A DNA stretch of 64,000 nucleotides, taken from contig NC_057862.1 in NCBI RefSeq assembly GCF_019393635.1, positions 242,964,941 to 243,028,940 on the forward strand, read 5' to 3'. The notes under the pieces were generated by a model. The model was not told the DNA's origin, made no database searches, and saw nothing but the letters and a program-made list of their open reading frames with translations. Below are positions 35,431 to 46,589 of this stretch, one piece after another; position 1 is the stretch's first letter, and each line of letters opens with the position of its first letter. The stretch is from Dromiciops gliroides (taxonomy: Eukaryota > Chordata > Mammalia > Microbiotheria > Microbiotheriidae). The position numbers and the translations under genes are program-made.

Positions 35431-35715
35431 TAAGACCATATAAAGCAACTCCTTCATTTTACAGATAAGAAAACTGAAGTTAAGGCAAGTGAAATGATTT
35501 TCCCAAGGTCATAGAAATAGGGATTCAGAGTTGGGAACTCAAACTGAAACCACTCCTGCTGATCCTTCAGATAGCCAATGACAATTGGCTACCCTATTAT
35601 TCAACCAGTTAATAATAATTTACTGTACAAGTTCTGGAAATACAAATATAGGCAAAAACACATAGACCCAGCCCTAAAGGAGCTTACATTCTAATATGGA
35701 AAGACACACATTAAA
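35431..35715 (-). repeat. MIR-like and L2 3' fragments, antisense
   Basis: 35431-35550 is MIR-like (cattttacagataagaaaac). 35595-35715 is a reversed L2 end (ggagcttacattctaatat). Confidence 0.6.
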
Positions 35716-36059
35716 ACAAGCTGAAAAGGGGGAGAGGGATGTGCCAAGGATCTCAGCTATGGTGAAGTCTAGAGTGGAGCCTGGTGAGAAAGGAAGACCT
35801 GTCTGGCCTGGGTTCCCTCATTAAATGGAGCTTCTGGGAGGAGCATCCATTCAGAGAGGGGGCCACACCTAGAGTGCTTCCTTGGCTTTTATAATTTAAG
35901 AGGCTGGCTTTTGGGAGTTTATATCTGCTTCTCAGTTTCACTTGGGACTTTCTAGTATTTTAATTAGTGAAGAGACAAGGTGTTGTCTGTTTCCTCTTTT
36001 CTATTTTGGGGTTTTGGAGCATTACCATTGGTTGAGGGGGTCAAGAAAAAAAAGAAATA

Positions 36060-36208
36060 GGGGCAACTAAGTGGCACAGTGGAAAAAGCACTGGCCCTGG
36101 ATTCAGGAGGACCTAAGTTTAAATCCGGCCTGACACTTGACACTTACTAGCTGTGTGACCCTGGGCAAGTCACTTAACCCTCACTGCCCTGTGAGAAAGA
36201 AAAGAAAA
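36060..36208 (+). repeat. WSINE1-type CORE-SINE
   Basis: Full diverged copy (gggcaactaagtggcac), with a short deletion before gacacttgacac and a G/A-rich tail. Confidence 0.9.
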
Positions 36209-36440
36209 GAAAGGGTATAGTGTCTGATTTATCCCGTCAATATGGCAGACTGAAGAGACATTGTGGGGCTGTTCTTAGGGCCTCAAGCTAGAGACAGGTG
36301 GGCCATCATGTGAGCTGCTAGCATTTCATAATCTGTGGAATTTTCATGGTCATCAATGGGTAAGTGGCAGGTTTCAGAGCCAGATAGGAATGTCTTTTAG
36401 CTCTTATCCTTAAGCAAAGACCTAGTCAGTTGTGTCAGAG

Positions 36441-36620
36441 TGGTAAGCTACTGGCTATAGAATCAGCAATACTGAGTTCAAATCCTAGTCTGACACTTAT
36501 ACCTAGGTCACCTGGGGAGAGTCGCTAAACTTTTTTGGGTCCCAGTTTCCTTATTTTATAAAATGGGGGTGTTGGACTTGATAACTTCTAACATCTCTTC
36601 CCTAGCTCAGAATCTATGAT
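36441..36620 (+). repeat. MIR-like SINE
   Basis: ctgagttcaaatcctagtctg, cagtttccttattttataaa, cctagctcagaatctatgat. Confidence 0.7.
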
Positions 36621-38452
36621 CTTGCCAGAATACCTGAGTTCGCAGGACAAACATCTTTTCACTTCGATGGAGTGCTGACAGATATCACATAACCGTCCAA
36701 TCAAGGTAGCATTTGCTACTAAATGGTGGGAATTGGATAAGAGAGACTAAATACCTCTCCAAGTTCCAAAAAATAGCCCCTTGATCCCAGAACAACTACC
36801 TCACAGATTCATTATAAAGAAAATACTTTGTAAAAAATTTTATAAAGAGCTATATGAAAAAAATAAAAGTGCTATATGAATGATTACTATTACTCAAAGA
36901 ACATTTTATTTAGACAGGCATTTGTTTAGTCCAGTCCCATATTTAATAGTAGTAGATCAAGTTTTGAAATCTCATTTGGTAATTTTGCAATATATATCAT
37001 TATCATGCCATAAAGTTTCCAGAGAAATAGATGGCTAAAGAAATCAGATCCAAAACTTCTATAACCTGCTGCTAAGGACAATTCTCGTGCCATATTATCT
37101 ATTGTTGCCTGTGATGATGGCATGCCACCATAACTAATCAAAACACTAATTATTTGGTATCTTTCTGAAACCAACTAATGGCATACATATGTTTATATAT
37201 ACCATCTGGGCTTAGTATTTTACTTTCAGCCTTGAGTTATGCCAAGAATAAGAGGAGCTGAGAAGGTTCAATAAGAATCTTATGCAATAACCTGGAAAGC
37301 CAAAAACAACACAAGGGTACCAAATGACCATGCTGCCTTACAATTACCTGGTATAATTTCCATTCCATAGTAATTTGTCTATAAAGACTTCTAAGTTTCT
37401 CATTTACACTGAAAGATCTGAAACAGATCTGAGCTTTTGTCTAGGCCTCCATTCTTGTTTCTATTTTTACCCAATATTTCTCTCCCTTTGCCTTTTTAAA
37501 TTTACTAGCATTGGGGGAGCTGTAATTTCCTAGATGTAGGATTTATTTTCCCCATTTTCAAAATTCTTATTGGGAAACTAACAACACCCTGTTGGCTAAT
37601 TCTAACATCACTATATAAAGAACCTAATTAAAGTCTTACAATAATCCAGCAGAAAGGGGGCTTGCCAGGCTTCAGAAATCAAACTTTTGGCACCTGGGTC
37701 TTCATTATTGCTCCATTAGTTTTGCTACAGGTCCTACTTTGTAAGTGAAGCTTATGAAAATAATAATAAACTGCAAGGCAGACACTAGCTTGTGATTCAC
37801 ATGTCAGCAGGAACTAAAATATGAAATCATTCTTATCTCAACAAACAATGTTATAAAACCCAAGAGTCCCTGATTGTTGCCACCTCTCATTTGCATCTGA
37901 GAAAGTTTCGGCATTTAAATCAGGAGAGTGTCAAAGGACCCCTTCCTTTAAAAGAGGCAGTGTTGCCATTCAAAGCCATTCAAACAAAGAAGACAGCATC
38001 TATGATGTAGCTATGGCCACATATTTGGTGTCTGACAGATTATATTAGAATGAGGAAAAACAGCCTTTTCTAATAGTGTGGTGATGTTGCAAACCAACAC
38101 TTACCAACCTAAACACAGATGTGTATATTTTATGCATCTTAGAGGAACTGTCAAACATTTCAAAAAGCAATACTACCTGATGAATTCTAGGGAGTCAAAT
38201 GAAATACAATGAGCTAATTTTAAACATAAATGTTTATTAATTGATTGACTGAAATGGGTAAACAAGAAATTATATTTTCAAACTGAGAAATCTTACCTTG
38301 CTGAGAATAAGACCTAACATATTTTAAAACCATTAGATGGCAACTCATTTATCAGAAGGATGAAGTTTTAAATTATTTTCCCAAGTGGTGATGATAATAT
38401 CATCAAGCAACAACTAGCATTCATATAAGCACCTTAAAATTTTTAAAGTGCA
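36621..38452. other. Longest repeat-poor block of COX16 intron 1
   Basis: About 1.8 kb without recognisable young repeats. It contains an octamer ATTTGCAT (37889-37896) in a stretch that looks unique. A 82-codon minus-strand frame (36926-37174) is not recognised as any protein. Confidence 0.45.
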
Positions 38453-38570
38453 GGAGCAGCTAGGTGGCACAGTGGATAAAGAACAGGCACTGGATTCAGG
38501 AGGACCTGAGTTCAAATCCGATGACCCTGGGCAAGTCACTTAACCCTCACTGCCCTGCTCCCCCCCCCCC
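38453..38570 (+). repeat. CORE-SINE with core deletion
   Basis: Head is joined directly to the 3' part: after gagttcaaatccg it jumps to atgaccctgggcaag, missing roughly 35 bases of core. Similar aattt(t)aaa flanks suggest one insertion. Confidence 0.88.
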
Positions 38571-38589
38571 AAATTTAAAAGTACTCTAC

Positions 38590-38790
38590 ATACATAATCT
38601 TATTGGAGTTTCACAACAACTCTGTGTGGTAGGTCCTATAGGAATGATTATTCCCATTTTATAGATGGGGAAACTGAGGTTCAGAGACTTGACCACAGTC
38701 ACACTGCTAATAAATATAAGATAGAGGATTTGAGCTTAGCTCCTCAACTCTAAGACCAATAGTCCATCCACTGTGCTACTTCTTTAAAAC
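38590..38790 (-). repeat. MIR-like SINE, antisense
   Basis: gagtttcacaacaactctgtg, cattttatagatggggaaac, ccaatagtccatccactgtg. Confidence 0.7.
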
Positions 38791-38829
38791 AGATCATTCA
38801 TATTCTCATACTGATGACTACAGGCACAG

Positions 38830-39015
38830 ATAGGTAGGTAGGTAGATAGACAGACAGACATGTGCATGTGCATGTACATATATACATATGTATATGTGCA
38901 TATATGCATGTACATGTATACAAATGCAAGCCCCAAATGCATATACTCATGTACGGGTATATGAATGTGTGCCTATGTACATATGCATGCATACACATAC
39001 ATACACACACTCTTA
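38830..39015. repeat. Mixed tetranucleotide and TA/CA/TG tract
   Basis: (GGTA)n, (GACA)n, then alternating purine-pyrimidine runs of the form atgtacatatatacatatg. Frames in both directions here are simple-repeat frames. Confidence 0.85.
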
Positions 39016-39194
39016 CACATCTCCCCTGGCTACAAGGGTTAGGAGCACAATCCATGATTATAAAAGGAGTTTTCCTATGAGGCTGATCATGCCCTCTAGC
39101 GTCACACACTGAATAGGTGAATTAATGCCCCAGTGCAGTTTCATTATCAAGAATGACAATTCTGGCCTGTCATCTGGAAATAGAGAAGGCAAGC

Positions 39195-40345
39195 GATCAA
39201 ATAAATTAATAAGCATTTATTAAGTTCCTGTCATATGCTAGGCACTGTACTATGTGCTGGAAATACAAGAACTGAAAATGAAAAAATCACCACTCACAAG
39301 GAACTTACATTCTAATAGCAGAAACAACAAAGACATACGTAAATATAGAACATAAATACAAATGTCTGCTGCAAAGATACAAATACACAAAGCAGATTGG
39401 GAGAGGGCATTAGCATTTGTGGGAGCCAGTAAAGGCTCTGTGCAGAAGATAGTGATCGAGTTGCATCTTTGAACACTTTTTTTGTTTGTTTTTTGTTTAT
39501 TTATTTGTTTGTTTGTTTTTGTGGGGCAATGAGGATTAAGTGACTTGCCCAGGGTCACACAGCTAGTGTCTGAGGTCAGATTTGAACTCAGGTCCTCCTG
39601 AATCCAGAGCTGGTGCTTTATCCACTGCGCCACCTAGCTGCCTCAAGTTGCATCTTAAAGGAAGAGAGGGGCTCTATTAGGTAAGGAGGGAGTGGATTCC
39701 AGGACTAAGAGATGCCCAGTGCAAGCACCCAGAGACAGAAGCTAGAGTGTGAAGTGTGAGGGACAGAGAGGAGGCCGGATTAGTTGGACTGCAAAGTGCA
39801 GATGGAGGAGTAACGTAGGATGAGGCTGGGAAGGCAGGCTAGGGCCAGGCTGTATTGGGCTTTAAAAGCTAAACAAAGAAGGTTATTATTTTTATCCTAG
39901 AGGCAACAGGAAGCCACTAGAGATGACTGAATAGAGGAGTCACATGGTCAGTTCTGTGCTTAAGGAAAATTACTTTGGCAGCAATGTGTAGGATAGACCA
40001 GAATGGTAAGAGACCTGAGGTAAGGGACCAATTAGGAATCTGAGGCAGTAATCTAGGAGAGGAGATGAGGGCCTGTACTAAAGTGGTAGCTGTATGAGAG
40101 GCCAGAAGGGCTCAGATGCAAGAGATGTTATGAAGGACTGGATATGTGGGGTAAAGAAGAATGAAGAGTCCAAGATAATTCCAAGATTAGAAACTGGGAA
40201 AATGGAAGATGGTTGTGCCTTCAACAGAAATAAGGAGGATGGAAGAAGAGAGGATTTGGGGGAAAAAATGAGTTCAGTTTTGGACATCTAGAATTTAAGA
40301 TTTCTCTAGGACATCCAGTTTGAAATGTACAACAAGTAAGTGGTT
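39195..40345 (-). repeat. L2 LINE, antisense
   Basis: Reversed L2 3' end (aataagcatttattaagtt, ggcactgtactatgtgc) through coding sequence. A minus-strand frame at 40078-40287 keeps the L2 MSKTELIF landmark after the RT. It is split by a SINE. Confidence 0.85.
39470..39645 (-). repeat. WSINE1-type CORE-SINE in L2
   Basis: Antisense copy with a (GTTT)n tail and target duplication agttgcatctt (39459-39469 and 39646-39656). Confidence 0.93.
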
Positions 40346-40444
40346 ATACAGGGCTGAAGCTTAAGGACAACCACATATTTGTGTATATGCATGTGTATAT
40401 TATTACATATATTATTTATTGTATACACATATATGTATATATTC

Positions 40445-40715
40445 AGGGCAGCCAGGTGGCAGAGTGGATTGAATGCCAGGCCTGGAGTAAGGAAGATTCA
40501 TTTTCCCGATTTCAAATCTTATCTCAGACACTTACTACCTATGTGACCCTGGGCAAATCACTTAATCCTGTTTGCCTCAGTTTCCTCACCTGTGAAATGA
40601 GCTGGAGAAGGAAATGGCAAACCACTCCAGTATCTTTGCCAAGAAAACCCCAAATGGGGTCACAAAGAGTCAGATGTGACTGAAAAACAACTAAATAAAC
40701 AATAATAACAAACAA
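40445..40715 (+). repeat. Mar1-type SINE, full length
   Basis: gggcagccaggtggcagag head, CORE, tgtttgcctcagtttcctc tail and the RTE-like end tcacaaagagtcagatgtga, then an AAC/AAT-rich run. Confidence 0.92.
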
Positions 40716-40717
40716 TA

Positions 40718-40756
<39 letters not shown>

Positions 40757-40781
40757 TTATATACACACACACACACACATA
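40716..40781. repeat. (TG)n(TA)n(CA)n palindromic microsatellite
   Basis: TG, TA and CA blocks arranged so that the two arms are self-complementary. It could form a hairpin or cruciform. Confidence 0.93.
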
Positions 40782-41046
40782 TTACATATGCAGGCATACC
40801 TTGGAGTTATTGCAGGTTCAGTTCCAGACCACTGTAATAAATCAAGTAACAAATTTTTCTGGCTTCCCAATACATATAAAAGTTAAGTTTATAAAGTTTA
40901 TGTTTATGTGGTATATTAAGTGTGCAATAGCATTATGTCTTAAAGAATGTGCATACCTTAATTAAATATACTTTATTGCTAAAAAATGCCATCCTCGGAG
41001 CCCCCAGTGAGTGGCAGCTGAAGGATGAGGTGGCTGTGGCAATTTC

Positions 41047-41192
41047 TTTTTTTGTGTGTGAGGCAATTGGGGTTAACTGACTTGCCCAGGGTCACACAGC
41101 TGGTAAGTGTCAAGTGTCTGAGGCCGGATTTGAACTCAGGTCCTCCTGAATTCAGGGCCGGTGCCCTATCTACTGCGCCACCTAGCTGCCCC
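41047..41192 (-). repeat. WSINE1-type CORE-SINE in Tigger
   Basis: Antisense copy with target duplication gcaatttc (41039-41046 and 41193-41200). Confidence 0.95.
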
Positions 41193-41463
41193 GCAATTTC
41201 TCGAAATAAGACAACAATGAAATTTGCCTCATTGATAGACTCTTCCTTTCACTTGAACACTTAGAGGCCATCATAGTTCCCTGGCCTAATTTCAGTATTG
41301 TTGTGTTTCAGGGAATAAGGAGGCCCAAGGAGAGGGATAGAGGGAAAGGCTGGTTAGTGGAGCAGTCAGAACATACACAACATTTATCATTTAAGTTTAC
41401 CATATTACATGGGCACAGTTCATGGTACACCCAAACAGTTATAGTATCAAAGATCACTGATCA

Positions 41464-41630
41464 GGCAGCTAGGTGGTGCAGTGGATAAAGCACCAGCCCT
41501 GGATTCAGGAGGATCTGAGTTTAAATCCAACCTCAGACACTTGACACTTACTAGCTGTGTAACCCTGGGCAAGTCACTTAACCCTCATTGCCCCAAAAAC
41601 AAAAACTAAATAAATTAATAAATAAATAAA
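41464..41630 (+). repeat. WSINE1-type CORE-SINE in Tigger
   Basis: Sense copy with a perfect 13-bp target duplication agatcactgatca (41451-41463 and 41631-41643). Confidence 0.96.
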
Positions 41631-41791
41631 AGATCACTGATCAAAGATCAACATAACAGATATAATATAAAAAGTTTGAATTACTGCTAAAATTATCAAA
41701 ATATGACATCTGCAGTTGGAAAAATGACACTAATAGACTTAATTGATTACAGGGTTGCCACCAACCTTCAGTTTGTAAACAATGTACTATC

Positions 41792-41957
41792 CTGGCTAAT
41801 GGAGATATTTTGCATGACTACTCATATATAACTTCTATTGAATTGCTTGAGTTCTTGGGAGGGAGGGAGGGAGGAAGAGAAGTTGGAACACAAAGTTCTA
41901 AAACTCTGATGTCAAAATTTGTTTTTACATGTAATTTGGAAAAATAAAATAAAAAAC
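41792..41957 (+). repeat. L1 3' end in Tigger
   Basis: 166 bp of L1 3' UTR (gggagggagggagg, tttttacatgtaatttgg, AATAAA) with perfect 12-bp target duplication caatgtactatc (41780-41791 and 41958-41969). Confidence 0.93.
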
Positions 41958-42014
41958 CAATGTACTATCTGTGGAGTACAGTAAAATGAAGCACAATAAA
42001 ACAAGCCATGCCTG

Positions 42015-43447
42015 CATGTATACAAATGTATTGCATATATAATACATATATGTTTTGTAACACAGCACCTCTTTCTGACATGGAGAAAAGCATATAAGGA
42101 ACAAAGTTCTGATGGCCAGAATAAAATTCTTTAGCTTGTCAGGATCAATTTAGCTTTTCAGACTAAAGTGGAACTGAGTGAATTCTAAAGGAACAAGTAT
42201 TGCTTTCCCCACCTCCAACCTAAAGAAGAAATATTGCAGGAGCAGAGAACAGGGACCCCAGAGTATGATTAGCATTGAGTTCAAGCTGGCAATTCAAAAG
42301 AGAAGAGAGATTGGAAGCAGCAGCCAGGATGGCTGAGGTTGAACTGCAGATAGGGCTACAGTGCTGAAACCCTGATTTTTAGCTGCCCAATGGAACAGCC
42401 GAAGTTTGTGGACTGATGGTTGCAGAATTTTCCCCCAGAAAGATATGACACAATGTGGTGACCTGCCTATCTCTCCTCGACCCACTTCTTCCTGGTGAGT
42501 GTGGGGGAAAGCAGGAAGAAGGAAAGGGGAGACATGTTAAATCCAAAGTTCTTCTGTTCTTTAAAATGCCTTTGTATTTTCTATTTAATTAATTTTACCT
42601 CCAGCTTGCATAAAACTTTGATCTATCTGCTTCTGGTTTCAATGATTTATTAATTGTGAATGGGATAGTAAGGCCTGTAAATGCACATAGGAAGAGAGAG
42701 TCAGAGAAGACTGAACTGTGGTGGGACAGTTCTTCTCAACTGGGAGCTCCCAATCTATATATAAAACGGAGATTCTTACTGATTATATAAGAGTAACAAA
42801 GCAGAGTAACTAAACCACTTTAATCTGGACCTCATGATTCCCTCCCCTCCCCCACCCCCACAAATACACACACACAAAGGAGCTAAAATAGTGGCCTGGG
42901 AAAACGAGGTTGGGTAAGCAGGAGGAAACCTTTCTAAGGGGCAGTTAGCCTCTAACAATTTTACTATAGTTGTTCTCTTTTCAGGTCAGGCCAAAGGAGG
43001 AAGGCTAAATAGTTGGTAAAGAGTGGCAGTGACCACTAAGGTTAGATTAATTAATAGGGATTAGATAGTTTTTCTGCCAACAAACACCTCCAGCCCAGAC
43101 TAGGCAACTCCAGCAGTAATGGGAATAGAGATAGAGAAGGAAGGTATTTTCTTAGTAGTTAATGCTGGTTGTTAATAACCCTAGCATTTGCCTCACTAGT
43201 TAAAGTGCTAATGAGCTGGAATTCAATTAAGTTAGTTTTCGAAGATGTAATTGCTATTATACATTACAGCCCACTGCTTAGAGCCAGTCCTAAACCAAAT
43301 GAAGTATGAGAAATGCTGCAGGAGTCTCACCGGGGAGGTATTTTGTACCTGGTCAACAAACAGTCCAGAAAGCTATACTTAATCCATATTAACACACAAA
43401 AAGTCAAACAATTTTCTATAACTACACCAAATAGAAAGTAATCAAGG
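42015..43447. other. Unassigned sequence
   Basis: Repeat-poor with purine-rich stretches. The short minus-strand frames at 42294-42485 and 42776-42958 have no recognisable domains. Confidence 0.4.
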
Positions 43448-43592
43448 AGGGCAGCTAGGTGGCGCAGTGGATAGAGCACCGGCCCTGGAGTCAGGAGTAC
43501 CTGAGTTCAAATCCAGCCTCAGATACTTAACACTTACTAGCTGTGTGACCCTGGACAAGTCACTTAACCCCAATTGCCTCACTAAAAAAAAA
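43448..43592 (+). repeat. WSINE1-type CORE-SINE
   Basis: Full copy with perfect 12-bp target duplication aagtaatcaagg (43436-43447 and 43593-43604). Confidence 0.96.
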
Positions 43593-43861
43593 AAGTAATC
43601 AAGGGGTATCATGAATTCAACATTCAACAACATAATAACATCTTTTTATGGGAACATATGCTCTAGATGCATGAGTAAGATGAAACGAGAAATTGAAGTC
43701 ACATTTTGAAAGCATACACCCAGATAAAATTAAGTGTTCATAAGTGAAATAAACCCTTTTTTATAAAAAACCATATCCAAAAGAACAAAAGGATTATTTG
43801 CATCCCTGAGATTGTTTACAGAATTGCCTAGTATAAAAAAAGCATCAACAAATTTGAGAAC

Positions 43862-44447
43862 TGTTGGTGCTACCTACAACTAGTGATAATGATTAAAATA
43901 ATGTTCGATGAATCATATGCAAAGCAACTCCAAATGGTTCCACTTTGTAAACTGGCCTGGGGCTCCGCAAACTGCATGGTGCTCCACCCACTGGTTGTAG
44001 CTGTTGCCAGGGCTCTGGCACCTCAAGTCATCACCACTCACCAATGCCTACATGGGCCTGGCAAAATTATGATTGGAAGCCTAGTGAGGGCAGTCATGTG
44101 ACTGTCAGAGCGGCCATCCCATTGGCTGGGGCTGTGTAGGGTGTTTCTAGGTTTGGGGGAGGAGAATTGGGTATTCTAGGTGGAAGCTGTTCTGCTGCAT
44201 ATTTTCAGCTGATTCCTGGGCTGTGGTATTTTCAGGTATTATAATTTCCCTTTCTCCATTTTATTTCCTTTCTCTTGATCCTAGTGATCCTGTTTGTGGT
44301 TTGTTTTTTTTTTTAAGTTCGTTCTTGTTAAAATAAATCTTATTCTGTTTTGAGGGAGGCTGCCAGTCTCCTTCCTTGCCCCAATATTGTGGCGAGCTGC
44401 TTAGCTAGCACTCCCCAATTAAAAATTGGTCCCCACAACTTGAAGAA
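43862..44447 (+). mobile_element. Putative second-type solo LTR
   Basis: Order typical of an LTR: a promoter-like part with ccattggctgggg, then AATAAA (about 44333), then a C-rich end ccccaatattgtggcg through ggtccccaca. No clear target duplication was found and the 5' edge is a guess. It could be other repeat DNA. Confidence 0.45.
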
Positions 44448-44577
44448 AATATAGTGGGAAGGAGCATTGCCTGTATATATGAAGAATTTTGTTGTCAATT
44501 AATTGAGGAATTGAAATCTTCCAGTTTTGCACTGAAAAGGAAATGGAATAGATGTAGTTAAAGATGGTCATTTATAT

Positions 44578-44761
44578 GAGAGCTTCTTAAACCTTTTCCA
44601 TTCGCAACCCCCTTTCACCCAAGAAATTTTTACAAAACCTCAGGTATATAGGTATATAAATTAGGTATACATAACCTTTTACTGTTGCCAAATTTTTTGC
44701 AACCCCCCATTCAGTTAGGTAACCTCATATGGGGTCGCAACCCACAGTTCAAAAAGCTTTG
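44578..44761 (-). mobile_element. hAT-like MITE, 184 bp, copy B
   Basis: Reverse orientation of the element at 4874-5057 and the same length. Its perfect 8-bp target duplication is atttatat (44570-44577 and 44762-44769). Ends agcttcttaaacc and caaaaagcttt are inverted repeats. Confidence 0.92.
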
Positions 44762-45159
44762 ATTTATATATACACAAATAAATAATATGTTGAAAATTAT
44801 GTTCAGGAAGTTGTGTCACTTTACATATCTATTGATAACAATGCTACCTCATAATAACATTTCAACATAATTGACAGGATTTTGATTTTCATGAAATAGT
44901 ATAGAAAATAATATAACATACCCGCCCAGCATGGATGGAGTTCAATTTGTGTCAGGATGAAATGCTGGTCAAGAGGCACAGATCTGACAATATCACTCTC
45001 CTATATGTATGCATATACGTAGTATGTAATTATCTTTTGTTTTATTATTTCCTAGATTTCTCCCAGGGTCTCTACACTGCCTGGTCACAGAAAGCAACTC
45101 ATTATAACAATTTTTTTTTTTTTTAAGAAAAAAGAGGAGGAAGCTACTCAAAATTTTTC

Positions 45160-45695
45160 AGTGGCTTCCTTTTGCCACTAGGATAAAATATAAAATTCTC
45201 AGCCTGGCATTTAAAGCCTTCTGTAATTTGGCTCTAACCTACTTTTCCAGTCTTATTTCATGTTATTCCCCTTCCTGTACTCTCTGTTCTAATCAAACCT
45301 GTCTGCCAGATGTTCCCCATACATTACATTCCACATCTTCTAAGCTCATGCCTTTACACAAGTAGTGCGAGGTGTGACTAGAATACAATCCTTTCTCATT
45401 TCCACCACTTAGAATACCAAGTTCCCTTCAATGCACAGTTCAGATGCCACCTGAAAGATGACTTTCCACATCTCCCAGCTGTTGTCCTTCATTCTTTAAA
45501 TTTTTTGCAATACTTTACATTTATTTTTTCTTGCCTACTGATATACATGCATGCACACTTCAAACACACAACCCCAGAAGAATTCAAGCTCCCTGAAGGC
45601 AGGATCAGTTTCATTTTTTTTTCTATAGATCCCCAGCAACTAGTACAGTGTCTTGCATATAACAGGTACTTAATCAATGTTTCTTGACTTGAAAA
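45160..45695 (+). repeat. L2 3' half
   Basis: cagtggcttccttttgccac, gcctggcatttaaagcctt, caagctccctgaaggcagg, acaggtacttaatcaatg: the canonical order of an L2 3' region. Confidence 0.9.
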
Positions 45696-46072
45696 TGAGT
45701 ATGGCATCAGGAACATATAACTGAGAAAAAATGAAAACAAATTCAAGAGAAGCACAGTCTTATAACAATAGTGTCAGAAAATCCCAGCATGAAAAGAGTT
45801 TTATGAGAAATGCTAAAGACAGTTTTCACAGCTGGGAAAAGATGACAGGTGGACAGCTAAAGTGATCCACTGGTATCCTCAAAATGTCAGGAAAAAGCAA
45901 AGAAGGCCTCCAGCACTAGACAGAGTTGGATGCACCTCCTGTGACAAACTTAGAGAAGGAAATGGACAAGAGTTGCAAAGGTTGGGCTGACATAAATAGG
46001 CTGTGATCTGCATCACTAGAGGGAACTCTCTAATTGAAGAGAACGTAGATCCATTTGGATTCCACACGGGAG
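45696..46072. other. Unassigned sequence
   Basis: No recognised feature. ctagagggaac near 46017 is a weak CTCF-like string. Confidence 0.35.
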
Positions 46073-46098
46073 TGGGGGGGCGGGGGGGGGGGGGGGGA
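46073..46098 (+). repeat. Long G run
   Basis: Two adjoining runs (7 then about 16 G) separated by one C. Potential G-quadruplex; also a place where read errors are likely. Confidence 0.9.
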
Positions 46099-46109
46099 GA
46101 ACATGTGGG

Positions 46110-46400
46110 AGGGATTGTCAAAAGATAGGCAAACTAAAACACGGATGGTGAAGCTGTGAATTGGTTCAACCATTTCGGAAAGCAATTTTGCACCACGAAA
46201 AGAAAGTAAAATAGCCATACCCTTTGACCTAGTGATTCCACTGCTAGGCATATGCCCCAAGGAGGTCGATGACAAAAAGAAAAGCTCCATATCAACCAAG
46301 TAGAGCAACACTTTTCAAGGCAGGAAAGGACTGAGAACAAAGTAGATGTCCGTTAATTAGAGAATACAAATGTGACACAAGTGCCCAATCTGTCACACGT
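46110..46400 (+). repeat. L1 3' fragment
   Basis: gtgaattggttcaaccattt, taccctttgacctagtgatt, cccaaggaggtcgatgac match the L1 ORF2 C-terminal region. Confidence 0.8.
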
Positions 46401-46409
46401 TTTCTCAGC

Positions 46410-46515
46410 TTCATTAAATACATATATATCTATACATGTATGTGCATACACCTATCTACATATACACATGCGTGTGCATATATGTAGATATACACATGTG
46501 TGTGGGTTCATGTGC
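46410..46515. repeat. TA/CA/TG-rich tract
   Basis: Alternating atatatctatacatgtatg and tgtgtgtgggttcatgtg. Confidence 0.8.
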
Positions 46516-46589
46516 ATGTTGTGATCTATGAAAGTAACAGGATATTAGTGTGCTGTAAGAAACAATAAGGTAGAGTTTGAAATTGGTTT

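Larger units (their letters stand above)
40791..42014 (+). mobile_element. Tigger-like DNA transposon with nested inserts
   Basis: Begins caggcataccttggagttat and ends caagccatgcctg (inverted). The interior follows the Tigger1/2 consensus as I remember it (gtgcaatagcattatgtctt, gtggctgtggcaatttc, ctcttcctttcacttgaaca). Most of the transposase gene is missing, so it is non-autonomous. Two SINEs and an L1 end lie inside. With these removed the transposon is about 0.75 kb. Confidence 0.88.

Noticed and set aside
36926-37174. 82-codon minus-strand frame with a protein-like look
   Set aside because: I could not match it to any family; it has no splice sites that fit COX16, and a frame of this length is expected by chance in AT-rich DNA.
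38830-39112. Cys/His/Tyr-rich frames on both strands
   Set aside because: Products of the TA/CA/TG simple repeat.
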